From an archaeon (lineage in GTDB: Archaea; Nanobdellota; Nanobdellia; Woesearchaeales; GW2011-AR9), in the NCBI GenBank assembly GCA_023259115.1, contig JAHFQW010000007.1, forward strand, positions 1-37,303: a DNA stretch of 37,303 bases. The letters are read 5' to 3'. The notes below the pieces were generated by a model, which worked only from the letters and a program-made list of their open reading frames with translations, was not told the DNA's origin and made no database searches. A program made the position numbers and the translations under genes. Positions 1 through 8,502 of this stretch are shown here, one piece after another. Position 1 is the first letter of the stretch; each line of letters begins with the position of its first letter.

Positions 1-132
1 CAGCCTTTAATTGACTATTACAAAAAATCTCATCTCCTACAAACCATCAATGCCGCAGACACACCTGATACTGTTTATGCTCAAGTCAAAAAAGTAGTAA
101 CAGAAGCAATGACTAGAATAGAAAAGAGATAA
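1..132 (+). CDS. adk: Adenylate kinase, C-terminal fragment (5' end outside window)
   Basis: An open frame enters at base 1 and runs 43 codons to a TAA at 130-132. It reads PLIDYYKKSHLLQTINA and then a short acidic/basic helix ending in EKR. PLIxYYxxxxLLxxI(N/D)A is the conserved C-terminal signature of the short adenylate kinase family, in which the final helix packs against the core. The enzyme interconverts ATP + AMP and 2 ADP in the cytoplasm. Only the C-terminal tail is present, so catalytic residues cannot be checked. Another P-loop NMP kinase with the same tail is possible. Confidence 0.72.
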   Translation, partial: QPLIDYYKKSHLLQTINAADTPDTVYAQVKKVVTEAMTRIEKR

Positions 133-189
133 CCACAGAGAACTACCAAGAACCACAAAAGAAAAAGCGATTAATTTTCTCAACCACTC

Positions 190-789
190 TCACAATTGAA
201 TCGCCGTCGGATCAGTTGAGAGGCATAATCTCTCATCTTCCACAATTCTAATGCAGTACCCTTTAAAACAATCTCGCGTAATTGCCCCAAGTTCTTGCAG
301 CAATTCTGGCGTCAGTGCATGATTACCTACAGTAAGAGAATCAGGATGATTCCCCAGATCAATTTTTTCCGCAATACGCGCCGCATACGTCATTACTCCT
401 GCAAAAATATAAAAAATACTATCTGTTGATAACTTTTGTTCTAATCCTATATGCGGTGTATCAAAGAAATGCGTAAGTACTGTTTTTTTTGGGAGATGAT
501 ATTTACTTAGAACCTCACTCAGCTCGGCTACTTTACTTATCATAGTGCCATAACCCATATTCGCTCGCGCAAAACAAAGCACTTGTGCCACAGGAAACCT
601 ATGCTTCTCTTGCAGGTTAATACCCCTCACCAAAGTACTCATCTCTAAAGAAAATTCATAAAGCGTATTTTGATAAGAACAAACTCTTTGTTCATCTTCC
701 AAACAAGGATGAGCCGCAAGTGCGAGGTGCACACAATCTCCTAATTGGAGAGCAGCATGTTCAAGATACGATTCGATAGTATAGGTCAT
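190..789 (-). CDS. Hypothetical protein, 199 aa
   Basis: I do not recognise the family. The frame can be extended to a GTG at 801, but the ATG at 789 is preferred because GAGGTG lies at 799-804 with 9 nt spacing, and the GTG sits inside that Shine-Dalgarno. The protein is mostly helical, has no signal peptide or membrane segment, and contains a Cys/His-rich stretch near the N-terminus (GDCVHLALAAHPCLEDEQ) plus a second Cys cluster near residue 175 (RDCFKGYCIRI). It is convergent with adk and lies downstream of the diguanylate cyclase on the same strand, 85 nt apart. Function unknown. Confidence 0.6.
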   Translation of the reverse strand: MTYTIESYLEHAALQLGDCVHLALAAHPCLEDEQRVCSYQNTLYEFSLEMSTLVRGINLQEKHRFPVAQVLCFARANMGYGTMISKVAELSEVLSKYHLPKKTVLTHFFDTPHIGLEQKLSTDSIFYIFAGVMTYAARIAEKIDLGNHPDSLTVGNHALTPELLQELGAITRDCFKGYCIRIVEDERLCLSTDPTAIQL

Positions 790-873
790 GAAATAAATCA
801 CCTCAACGGGGAGGGATAATCACTAAGAAGTAGTATTGGTATTTATAAATGTTTGGGCATATTTTGAATCATC

Positions 874-2400
874 TCAAGCCGCAACAACCCTATTTCTGCC
901 CGTGTTTTTAGCCTCATAGAGTGCCGCATCCGCTCTCGCGAGTAAATCCTGCGCCGTCGCATGCGCCCCGCCATCTTGTGGAAACGTAGCCACCCCTATA
1001 CTTATGGTCACCGCCATCTTCGTTTCAGGGTTAATTGGTTGCGGATTCTCTGCCGGAATAAATTGATTTATTTTATTTGCCACAACCAGTGCTTGACTTT
1101 TATTCGTATTCGGAAGCAAAAGCAAGAATTCTTCCCCCCCAAAACGAATAAACATATCTGATTTTCGAGCATGTTTCATAATCGTCTTCGCCACACTTTG
1201 CAGCACTTTATCTCCCACAATATGACCGTACTTATCATTGAATTTTTTAAAAAAATCAATATCAAACGCCAGAAGCGAAAAAGGCAATTTCAACCGTTCA
1301 TATTGCGCTGCCAGCCGGTCAAACTCAATATAATACAAATCTTTACTAAATGCTCCTGTTAACGCATCAAAATTCTTTTCCCACAATTTGCGTTGAAACA
1401 GAGAACGCGTCGAACGAATCTTCGCAATGACCTTAGGCTTTATCTCATTAATAAACTGTAACACTCTCGGCTCCAAAAATTGCGGAATATGTTCTAGATG
1501 CCCAAAAAAATCTAATACTTCCTCTGGCGTCGTCATGGTACGATATTCTAACATCACTTCTTTGAGCGTAATTCTCGCTCGTGCAATTCCCAAGCGATGA
1601 TACCATTTCTGCGTTTTAGTTGACAGCAGATTATTAACAATATCCAGAGAAGTTACTTTTTCATCATGAAATTTTTGGAACGGCAGATAAAACTCATTTT
1701 TAAGACGCAATTCTACTTTTTGTAACGTAACAATCTCTTGCGAGAACTTATCCGTATATATTTTAAGATCAGCCAAAATATCAAATATCAACACTTTTGC
1801 TTCATACATGCGTAATTTTAGAAGTATAGTTGTCTCTTGACGGATAATTTCCTGTTGCAGCCCCAGTAAATCCCGAAACGAATTCAAAAGATTTTCCAAA
1901 TGCACATCCACTGCCAGCGCAATCTTCTCGTGCCGCAATCCCTGTTCCAAACGATGCCGAATCTTCTCCGTTTTTTCCACCAGCTTTTTCGAACGATTAA
2001 GTGAGACAACATATAATTTGTGATACAGTTCCAGTGTCAGTTTCTCCTCACCCGCCAAAGCTTTTTCATCCTGTTGCAGCAACGCCTGATATCCAAAAAA
2101 CCCATACATCTCATACACTTCTTTTGTCACAACCCCGGTTTTGGGATCAAGTTCTGCCAACAACTGTGCCACCAAAGAAAAAAGTTCATCCTTTTCCTGC
2201 CAGCGTTTCCCATCAATAGACTTATGCAGCAACCTCAGCAGCTGATCTGCTTTTTGTGTATGAAGCACTACCCTGCGAAAATGATCTGGCAAATCTCGAA
2301 TTAATGTCTTTTCTTGTTTCGTAAGATTGCCCAGCAGTTGCAACACTGCAAGAATATCTGGATTATGACGAGCATCATCACCTACTTTAACATCCGACAT
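874..2400 (-). CDS. GGDEF-domain diguanylate cyclase with N-terminal helical region
   Basis: 508 aa. Residues 1 to about 340 are almost entirely amphipathic helix, probably coiled coil, with no membrane segment or recognised sensor. The C-terminal 165 residues are a complete GGDEF domain: LTGAFSKDLYY at its start, the metal-binding Asp in AFDIDFFKKFND, the active-site GGEEF at 421-425, and SIGVAT and ADAALYEAKNTGRNRV near the end. RKSD at 412-415 lies exactly five residues before GGEEF, the spacing of the product-inhibition I-site. The predicted reaction is 2 GTP to c-di-GMP. No EAL, HD-GYP or PilZ domain occurs in the window. A TATA box lies 27 nt before the ATG. GGDEF genes are rare in archaea, so bacterial origin is likely (inference). 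Confidence 0.93.
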   Translation of the reverse strand: MSDVKVGDDARHNPDILAVLQLLGNLTKQEKTLIRDLPDHFRRVVLHTQKADQLLRLLHKSIDGKRWQEKDELFSLVAQLLAELDPKTGVVTKEVYEMYGFFGYQALLQQDEKALAGEEKLTLELYHKLYVVSLNRSKKLVEKTEKIRHRLEQGLRHEKIALAVDVHLENLLNSFRDLLGLQQEIIRQETTILLKLRMYEAKVLIFDILADLKIYTDKFSQEIVTLQKVELRLKNEFYLPFQKFHDEKVTSLDIVNNLLSTKTQKWYHRLGIARARITLKEVMLEYRTMTTPEEVLDFFGHLEHIPQFLEPRVLQFINEIKPKVIAKIRSTRSLFQRKLWEKNFDALTGAFSKDLYYIEFDRLAAQYERLKLPFSLLAFDIDFFKKFNDKYGHIVGDKVLQSVAKTIMKHARKSDMFIRFGGEEFLLLLPNTNKSQALVVANKINQFIPAENPQPINPETKMAVTISIGVATFPQDGGAHATAQDLLARADAALYEAKNTGRNRVVAA

Positions 2401-2423
2401 ACGAGTAGATTAAGAAGATAGGT

Positions 2424-2431
2424 TTTATAAA
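2424..2431 (-). promoter_or_regulatory. TATA box of the GGDEF gene
   Basis: TTTATAAA centred 27 nt upstream of the start codon at 2400. This is the spacing expected if transcription starts at or next to the ATG. Confidence 0.55.
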
Positions 2432-2590
2432 GGTTCTGTCCGTATAAGAGGAAAAAGAGGTACCTCAACCCATTTTAGGAACAATAACCCCTCCCTATCA
2501 AACCACAATCTCATTCAAACTCACAAAACTCATCAAAAAAAAACTCATCAAAAAAAGAATAACTCCTAAAAATAATCTTCATAACATCCC

Positions 2591-4531
2591 ATGCAATTCA
2601 AAACCTTCACCCTCGACCCATTTCAAGAACAAGCAATAGACGCCATCGAACAAAATAACTCTGTTGTCGTCTCCGCCCCCACCGGTTCTGGTAAAACTCT
2701 TATTGCCGATTATATCATTGAAAAACATAAAGACGATCCCAAGCGTATCATCTACACCGCCCCCATCAAAGCCCTCTCCAACCAAAAATTCAAAGATTTC
2801 ACCCAGACCTATGGCGCAGATAAAGTTGGCTTAATGACTGGTGACATCGTCATCAATCCCACCGCCAAAATTGTCATCATGACCACCGAGATTTATCGTA
2901 ACATGGCCATTAGCAACGACGCCGACTTGGAAAACATCGCCTACGTCATCTTCGATGAAGTTCACTACATCAATGACATCGAACGCGGCTACGTTTGGGA
3001 AGAATCCATCATCTACAGCTCAGAAAAAGTCCGCTTCCTCTGCCTATCCGCAACCATTCCCAACGCCAACGAATTCAGCCGCTGGATTCAAGCCATAAAA
3101 TCCCACCCCGTCAAAACTGTTGTCTCCGACAAACGTAATGTCCCCTTGCAGCATCTCTTCTACGACTACGAATTAGGCATATCTACACTTGACAAAATCA
3201 AAGAAGCCTGTGACGTGCCAACCTACCGTGCCGCTCTGGGTGGCGGTCATTACGGCAAAAAGCACAAACGCGAACGCACTCCCGAACCAAATCACGTAAA
3301 CCTCATCATTGAACTTGGTGTAGAAAAACTTCCCTGTTTCTTCTTTACTTTCTCCCGTAAAGACTGCCAGATAAAATCATTAGAACTCGCAAAGAAAAAC
3401 ATCTTCAAACGTGACACAGCCAGAATAGAATACTTTCTCAAAAAATTAGAAACCGCCCCCCCTGAAGTAAGTAAACTCTCCTCCACCAGAGTATTGCGCG
3501 AAACCATTTCCCAAGGCATCGCGTTTCATCATGCCGGTCTTCTCCCCATTATCAAAGAAGCCGTCGAAGACCTCTTCGCCCAAGGCCTCATCAATGTTCT
3601 CTACACCACCGAAACATTCGCCGTTGGTATCAATATGCCCGCCAAAACCGTCTGCTTTGACGGCCTGCGTAAATTTGATGGCATCAACTTTCGTAATCTC
3701 AACACCAAAGAATACTTTCAAATCGCTGGTCGCGCCGGAAGACGAGGCATTGACAAAATCGGCTACGCCGTGAGCATGATCTACCGGCCCACATTTCGCT
3801 ACAACGAAATAAAATCCATCACCACAAAAGATATCGAACCCATCCACTCCCAATTCAAACTCTCCATCAACACTGTCCTAAACCTCATCGACCAAAAAAA
3901 TCCCAAAGAGATCGAAAAAATTCTGCGTTTAAGCTTCTTCTCATTTCAAAAATTTGGCGAAAATTACGCCAACATCCCAACCAAAGTCATTCTTGCAAGA
4001 TATGATAACATCGTACGTCGTTTAGAAAAATATGATTATATCCAGAATAAGACCCTCACCAGTAAAGGGCACTTCGCCGCCAAAATCTTCGCCGATGAAA
4101 TAACTACGGGTGAAATCTTTGCAACAGAAGTCTGGCAGGATTTAGAAGAATACCAAATTCTACTTCTCATCGCGTGTATGGCCTATGAAGGCCGTGAAAT
4201 GCACAAATTTGACCAAGCCTATCGAGACGAAAAACTATCCTCCCTTCAGCGTCTCCTGCACAAAAACGACTATCTCTCCAATGAAAAAAAATTCCTCTCA
4301 CTAGATCAAATGACCGTACTCATCCATCCCATCTACCATGGCAAAACATTTTTTGATGTCTTAGAAACAATCAACCTGCTCGAAGGCGACCTCATTCGTA
4401 TTTACCTACAGATTCTCGACCGCCTGGGCCAGATCAAAAAAGCCACCACCGATTATAAACTGCTCAACAAAATCACCAACTGCCAAAGCATCATCCAAAA
4501 AGTACTTGAAGGAATCTATTTGATAGATTGA
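2591..4531 (+). CDS. Ski2-like superfamily 2 DExH-box helicase
   Basis: 646 aa. Motif I APTGSGKT at residues 29-36, motif II DEVH at 122-125, motif III SAT at 153-155, and motif VI AGRAGRRG near 380. DEVH with GRAGRRG places it in the Ski2/Mtr4 branch of RNA helicases rather than DEAD-box proteins. The C-terminal half (after about 420) is a winged-helix plus helical region. It is shorter than eukaryotic Mtr4 or Ski2 (about 1000 aa) and no arch insertion is evident. A charged, glycine-rich insertion (GGGHYGKKHKRERTPEP) sits between the two RecA-like lobes. Probable role: ATP-dependent RNA unwinding in RNA processing or decay. Hel308 is the main alternative, but that family is longer. Confidence 0.9.
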   Translation: MQFKTFTLDPFQEQAIDAIEQNNSVVVSAPTGSGKTLIADYIIEKHKDDPKRIIYTAPIKALSNQKFKDFTQTYGADKVGLMTGDIVINPTAKIVIMTTEIYRNMAISNDADLENIAYVIFDEVHYINDIERGYVWEESIIYSSEKVRFLCLSATIPNANEFSRWIQAIKSHPVKTVVSDKRNVPLQHLFYDYELGISTLDKIKEACDVPTYRAALGGGHYGKKHKRERTPEPNHVNLIIELGVEKLPCFFFTFSRKDCQIKSLELAKKNIFKRDTARIEYFLKKLETAPPEVSKLSSTRVLRETISQGIAFHHAGLLPIIKEAVEDLFAQGLINVLYTTETFAVGINMPAKTVCFDGLRKFDGINFRNLNTKEYFQIAGRAGRRGIDKIGYAVSMIYRPTFRYNEIKSITTKDIEPIHSQFKLSINTVLNLIDQKNPKEIEKILRLSFFSFQKFGENYANIPTKVILARYDNIVRRLEKYDYIQNKTLTSKGHFAAKIFADEITTGEIFATEVWQDLEEYQILLLIACMAYEGREMHKFDQAYRDEKLSSLQRLLHKNDYLSNEKKFLSLDQMTVLIHPIYHGKTFFDVLETINLLEGDLIRIYLQILDRLGQIKKATTDYKLLNKITNCQSIIQKVLEGIYLID

Positions 4532-4594
4532 TTTATAGAGTAAAGTACACCTAAAATAAAAAATACACTAACATAAAACGTATTTCAAAGTACT

Positions 4595-5278
4595 TCACCC
4601 CTCATACCTCACTCCTAATCTTTTCTCATCTTCTGGTCTTAAAAAATACCACCCCCTTGCCTCTTTCATCGAATCTTCAAGTGTACCAATATATCCTGGA
4701 GGAGACAGATTCAAAATATACGTCTTCGCACTCGGAAACGTAAATCTATCCCACGCATGTGCTAAATATCCTATACTATTCCTATCCACACTCACCCTCC
4801 CAGGAACAATAAACTCTTCTGTCGCTTTCTCCATTAAGATTCCTGCAAACAACGCCTGATGCCGGCACACTCCCACTCCCGCCTCAATAAATCTATCCAA
4901 AGAAATCAACCCATCCATTTTAGCATTCTCTTGGGTGATAATCTTCATCGTCTGCTCTTCATCATATCTCATTCTTTCCCGCACAAGATGATACACTGTC
5001 TCTAAAAAAGGCGGATGCCTGCATTGGCGAATCAGCTCACAACGCTCTTTTGCTTCCTCAAATAATTCTGAAAGAAAAACAGACGAAGTAAAATCCACCA
5101 CAATCGCTTCCCGTGACGTTTGACCAATATACACTCCCTTATCAATCTTGGTATCACGACCAATTAGATGATGACCGCAATAATACCCCTGCTGTAATAG
5201 TTCATCAAACCACAATCTCATTCGTCCATGATCCGTATGATCCCAGCGGAAAAGTTGATCCAATGTTTCAAAAGCCAT
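4595..5278 (-). CDS. Transglutaminase / EDR1-like peptidase-fold protein
   Basis: 227 aa from the ATG at 5278; the TTG at 5287 in frame is a weaker start. The second half carries a transglutaminase-like core: GVGVCRHQALFAGILME with the candidate nucleophile C138, AHAWDRF with H174, and TYILNLSPPGYIG, where the usual third-position Asp appears to be Asn (N190). The order C-H-(D/N) and the LxxPPG context resemble the EDR1-type peptidase-like domain. If the assignment is right it could be a cysteine protease, amidase or acyltransferase-type enzyme, or a non-catalytic relative. No signal peptide or membrane segment. It stands alone between the helicase and a short repeat protein. Confidence 0.6.
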   Translation of the reverse strand: MAFETLDQLFRWDHTDHGRMRLWFDELLQQGYYCGHHLIGRDTKIDKGVYIGQTSREAIVVDFTSSVFLSELFEEAKERCELIRQCRHPPFLETVYHLVRERMRYDEEQTMKIITQENAKMDGLISLDRFIEAGVGVCRHQALFAGILMEKATEEFIVPGRVSVDRNSIGYLAHAWDRFTFPSAKTYILNLSPPGYIGTLEDSMKEARGWYFLRPEDEKRLGVRYEG

Positions 5279-5358
5279 TATTATCAAAAATCAACATCCG
5301 CTTTAAGAACATTATGATTCAAATCTCTCAAAATAACCCCTTCAAAATAAATCATAAA

Positions 5359-5368
5359 TAATATAAAC
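5359..5368 (+). promoter_or_regulatory. TATA box of the GxQxGL-repeat gene
   Basis: AATATAAAC-like box centred about 27 nt before the ATG at 5391, followed by a C/T-rich stretch without a Shine-Dalgarno. Confidence 0.45.
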
Positions 5369-5390
5369 TCCCTCTCCCTCACCAGTTTTC

Positions 5391-5786
5391 ATGTTAGACT
5401 TCAAAATTAATCTCCTCATTGAAGAACAACGTATCAACGGCTTTCTTCTTGGCATACGCAATTACGCACAAGAAGTTCGTGGCCTGCAATGTGGTGCTCT
5501 CAATCTCACTGAGCAACTCGCCGGCTGGCAAACAGGCCTTGTCAATCACATCTTTGACTTAGCCTACGGTGCGCAAATTGGCCTGCTCAACGAATCACAT
5601 AAACACATCGGTTCTCAATGGGGTATTCTCAATCGCACTAATGAATTATACGGTTTGCAGTTCGGCCTCGTCTGCCACGCCCATGAAGGAAAATACCTCC
5701 AAATTGGTCTTTTAACGCTGCGAGAACAAACCAATCAATATACTGCGTATACCACCATAACTCCTCTTCTTGGGTTTAAATTTTAA
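5391..5786 (+). CDS. Short GxQxGLxN-repeat protein (LA_2272-type surface repeat)
   Basis: 131 aa built from degenerate repeats of about 16-20 residues with the pattern (L/W/A)Q.G..N: RGLQCGALN, AGWQTGLVN, YGAQIGLLN, IGSQWGILN, YGLQFGLVC and YLQIGLLT. Such GxQxGLxN arrays occur in the LA_2272 surface-repeat family and predict a small repetitive beta-structure. There is no signal peptide, so its location is unclear despite the family name. The N-terminal 20 residues and the C-terminal TPLLGFKF are outside the repeat. Confidence 0.6.
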   Translation: MLDFKINLLIEEQRINGFLLGIRNYAQEVRGLQCGALNLTEQLAGWQTGLVNHIFDLAYGAQIGLLNESHKHIGSQWGILNRTNELYGLQFGLVCHAHEGKYLQIGLLTLREQTNQYTAYTTITPLLGFKF

Positions 5787-5847
5787 CCAAGACCTCCAAC
5801 GAGACAAGAGAGAAGTTTATCTCTGAGGGTATTATATCACAAGGTAC

Positions 5848-6906
5848 CTAATACAATTTATCGGATTGTAATGGGTAATTTGTGCTTATTCTGATATCAT
5901 CCACTCCTAACACACTCTGACTAATTCTGTTGAAGCCAATGCCACATCCGGAGTGTAATAGGGGATTTTTTTGGATCATATCTAAATAGTCTCTGAAATC
6001 TTCTACTGTTTTTCCTCTTTGTGCGAGTATACTATACATTTTACTTTCAAGAAGTCTCTGAGTGAGTTTCTCCACATTATTTTCTCGTTCAGCCGCGCCA
6101 ACACTCTCACCAGAATAAGGCATGATTAAATCAGTGCTATTAACAACACTTTCATCTTGGTCATTGACTTTCATGTTAAAGAATTTAATTTCTCTAGGAA
6201 AATGGGTGATGAAAAGAGGTTTGTTCCCTGTTAACGCTACGAGTTGAGCTTCTTCTGTACTGGTTAAGTCGTCACCCCATTTTAAGTTATTATTTTTATT
6301 TCGATTATCTTGAAATCTTTCCGCTTGAAGCAGTTCAATTCCTTGCGTGTACGTTATTCTACTAAACGGGTTATGTATCCAATCATAGATCTCTTGAGCT
6401 CTATTTATTTGTTGAAGTGCTTCAGCTCTTTTGTCTAGCGTTTCTGAGAGCATGGATTTTATTGCTCCCTCGATGTGAGGAAGCATTGTTTCAAAGTCGC
6501 CTTGGTGTTCCATTTCTATTAGAGTAAATTGGTTCAGATGACGATTGTCTACTGCTGTTTCTGCTCGGGAACTAGTGATAGTAGTCCAAATTTTTTCATG
6601 GAGAGGTATTTTTGCTTCGAGATAAAGTTGGCCGGTTTGAGCTAAGTATGCTTCTTGTCCGAAGTGGTTGAGTGCATATAACGTGTCGACATTTTCGCAG
6701 GCGCCGGTTATTTTTGTTAAGGTTGGCACTTCTACCCAGACGAAATTGTTTTTTCTGAAGTATTTTATGGCACCCCAGAGGAGAGAATCGTTAATTTCGT
6801 CAATTATTTTTGATTCAGGGCTGGTAATTGTCTCAAAGCGTTTTTTTGTTGAGTTTAGTTTTGTTAGGTCTAAAGCTATTGTATCTAAGGTTGTTTGATC
6901 TATCAT
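5848..6906 (-). CDS. AsnRS-like asparagine synthetase (AS-AR type), no anticodon-binding domain
   Basis: 352 aa consisting only of a class II aminoacyl-tRNA synthetase catalytic core. Class II motif 2 is visible as SSRAETAVDNRHLNQFTLIE and motif 3 as HSGCGIGFNRI, with MPYSGESVGAAERENN between them. The N-terminal OB-fold anticodon domain of AsnRS/AspRS (about 100 aa) is missing. This matches the archaeal asparagine synthetase related to AsnRS, which makes asparagine from aspartate, ammonia and ATP through aspartyl-adenylate. GAGG at 6914-6917 is a Shine-Dalgarno 7 nt from the ATG. It is divergent from a TrmB regulator 142 bp away, suggesting coupled control. A degenerate AsnRS paralogue is the alternative. 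Confidence 0.8.
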   Translation of the reverse strand: MIDQTTLDTIALDLTKLNSTKKRFETITSPESKIIDEINDSLLWGAIKYFRKNNFVWVEVPTLTKITGACENVDTLYALNHFGQEAYLAQTGQLYLEAKIPLHEKIWTTITSSRAETAVDNRHLNQFTLIEMEHQGDFETMLPHIEGAIKSMLSETLDKRAEALQQINRAQEIYDWIHNPFSRITYTQGIELLQAERFQDNRNKNNNLKWGDDLTSTEEAQLVALTGNKPLFITHFPREIKFFNMKVNDQDESVVNSTDLIMPYSGESVGAAERENNVEKLTQRLLESKMYSILAQRGKTVEDFRDYLDMIQKNPLLHSGCGIGFNRISQSVLGVDDIRISTNYPLQSDKLY

Positions 6907-7048
6907 GTTTTTTCCTCTTTTTATTCTTTTTTCTCTTTTTTTTTATTTGGTATTGATGTATTGATGTTTGAATGAAGAATATTAATAGATTTGTTGAAGA
7001 GATATCTACAACAGTTAGATTAATAAATTAAAGAAGATTCGGAGAGTT

Positions 7049-7768
7049 ATGAGCAAAAATATAGACTTTTTAGATAATTTTAACAAGCTGGGATTTAGTC
7101 AAAATGAATCTAGGGTGTATTTATCTCTAATTAAGCTTGGCTCTTCTAAAGCTGGCTCTGTAGCAAAGCATGCGGGGATGGATCGAAGTTCAACATATAA
7201 TTCTCTAAATTCTTTATTGCACAAGGGTCTAGCTTCTTATGTAGTTATAGGAAAAATAAAATGGTTTCAATGTTCTAGCACACATAATATTTTGAATCAT
7301 TTAAATCGAAAAGTGGAATTGGCCAAAGAGTTTCTGCCAAAATTAGAACAAATTCGTACAGAAACTAAATTAAAAGAAAATGCACGATTATTTAAAGGGC
7401 TAAAAGGAGTACAAACGGTTTTTGAAGATATTTTACAGCATGCCCAGGAAAATTTGGTGTTTGGTTCAGAAGGACAGTTCTCACAAAAAATGCCCGCCTT
7501 TGCGCAACGGTTTCAACAGAAAATGGAGAAACGAGGTATAAAAGTTAAAAGTATTGTAAGAAGTTCACGCCAAGATCCGGCAGATACGAAGATTCTGCGT
7601 CATATTCCCTCAACTATTGAAAGTCCGGTGGTGACAAATATCTATGCCCATAAAATTGCGATTGTGATTTGGAGTGAAATTCCTGAAGCGATTCTGATTG
7701 AAAATAAGAAAGCAGCGGATGCCTATCGAGATTACTTTAATTTTATGTGGAAAAGTGCAAAGAAGTAA
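7049..7768 (+). CDS. TrmB-family transcriptional regulator
   Basis: 239 aa. Residues about 8-75 form the TrmB winged helix-turn-helix: LGFSQNESRVYLSLIKLG, then SKAGSVAKHAGMDRSSTYNS as the recognition part. A short linker helix is followed by a C-terminal domain (ARLFKGLKGVQTVFEDIL, AHKIAIVIWSEIPEAILIENKKAADAYRDYFNFMW), the PLD-like effector region of short TrmB proteins; the sugar-binding C-terminal domain of long TrmB is absent. A TATA-like TTAATAAATTA lies at 7019-7030, with GGAG at 7041-7044. Divergent from the AsnRS-like gene, its most likely target (inference). Confidence 0.88.
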   Translation: MSKNIDFLDNFNKLGFSQNESRVYLSLIKLGSSKAGSVAKHAGMDRSSTYNSLNSLLHKGLASYVVIGKIKWFQCSSTHNILNHLNRKVELAKEFLPKLEQIRTETKLKENARLFKGLKGVQTVFEDILQHAQENLVFGSEGQFSQKMPAFAQRFQQKMEKRGIKVKSIVRSSRQDPADTKILRHIPSTIESPVVTNIYAHKIAIVIWSEIPEAILIENKKAADAYRDYFNFMWKSAKK

Positions 7769-7829
7769 GAGATTTATTGAAAAACGGCTACCCCCTCAAC
7801 AAAAAATTTCACTAAAAAGTAACAAATAA

Positions 7830-7838
7830 TTTATAAAT
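7830..7838 (+). promoter_or_regulatory. TATA box for the gene at 7860
   Basis: TTTATAAAT centred 26 nt before the ATG at 7860, implying a leaderless transcript. Confidence 0.5.
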
Positions 7839-7859
7839 CATTTTGATTTCTCTCAAAAC

Positions 7860-8471
7860 ATGACCGAAATCCCCACACTGCGACGTTTTTTAACCCCTCT
7901 CTCGCACCCCAGAGAATTAGCAGATATACCTCCCAAAGATATCTCGCTTGTCGTTTCCGCTCTCCTGCAAGAACAAACAACGCGTCCAGAATTGGTAGAA
8001 GAATTAGGCCGATTTCCTATACTCTTAGGAGAATATTTCACATTTAGCAAAGATAAAAAAGAATGTTTGGCGCAATTCCAAAAAAATCATGATAAATATC
8101 TCTCCGGCGGTGACACCGGTGACGGCCTTCAACACTTTCCCAGAGAATATATCGATGCTCAATTACTAGCCCAGCGCTGCCGTTACTCTTCCCAGCTCTT
8201 AACATTATTTGATTTCTATTATGAACATAGCCTGGGCAAATCATTTAACCATCACTATATGAAGTATGATAAACCCTTGCAAGAAAAACATCACACTCAA
8301 GGCATAAAATTACTCGACTGCCTCCGTAAAAATCATTTTATTACCATGTCTGAAATCGTGGACATTGTCGCCAACGTTCGTCCAGAAATCATCCTCTACT
8401 ATCGTCCCCCTCAAGATTGTTACCGTAAAATTGCCTCTGTAACCTTTGTTGATTTCAAACAAAAGAGGTAA
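7860..8471 (+). CDS. Hypothetical protein, 203 aa
   Basis: Not recognised. The sequence is soluble and helical, with no signal peptide or membrane segment. It contains SGGDTGDGLQHFPREY near residue 85 and a His-rich region (SFNHHYMKY, QEKHHTQG) around 130-150, then an IVDIVANVRPEIILYYRPP segment near the C-terminus. A TATA box at the leaderless distance supports expression. The next gene starts 31 nt downstream on the same strand, but that gene has a different codon style, so the two may not be ancestrally linked. Confidence 0.6.
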   Translation: MTEIPTLRRFLTPLSHPRELADIPPKDISLVVSALLQEQTTRPELVEELGRFPILLGEYFTFSKDKKECLAQFQKNHDKYLSGGDTGDGLQHFPREYIDAQLLAQRCRYSSQLLTLFDFYYEHSLGKSFNHHYMKYDKPLQEKHHTQGIKLLDCLRKNHFITMSEIVDIVANVRPEIILYYRPPQDCYRKIASVTFVDFKQKR

Positions 8472-8502
8472 ATGACATAAAAAAAATAAAGATAACATAA
8501 TT

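Noticed and set aside
2525-2556. Tandem ACTCATCAAAAAAA units upstream of the helicase
   Set aside because: Only two 15-bp units in an A-rich gap; probably slippage rather than a functional repeat.
3446-3853. Long minus-strand frame inside the helicase gene
   Set aside because: Shadow of the helicase coding sequence, which has all superfamily 2 motifs.
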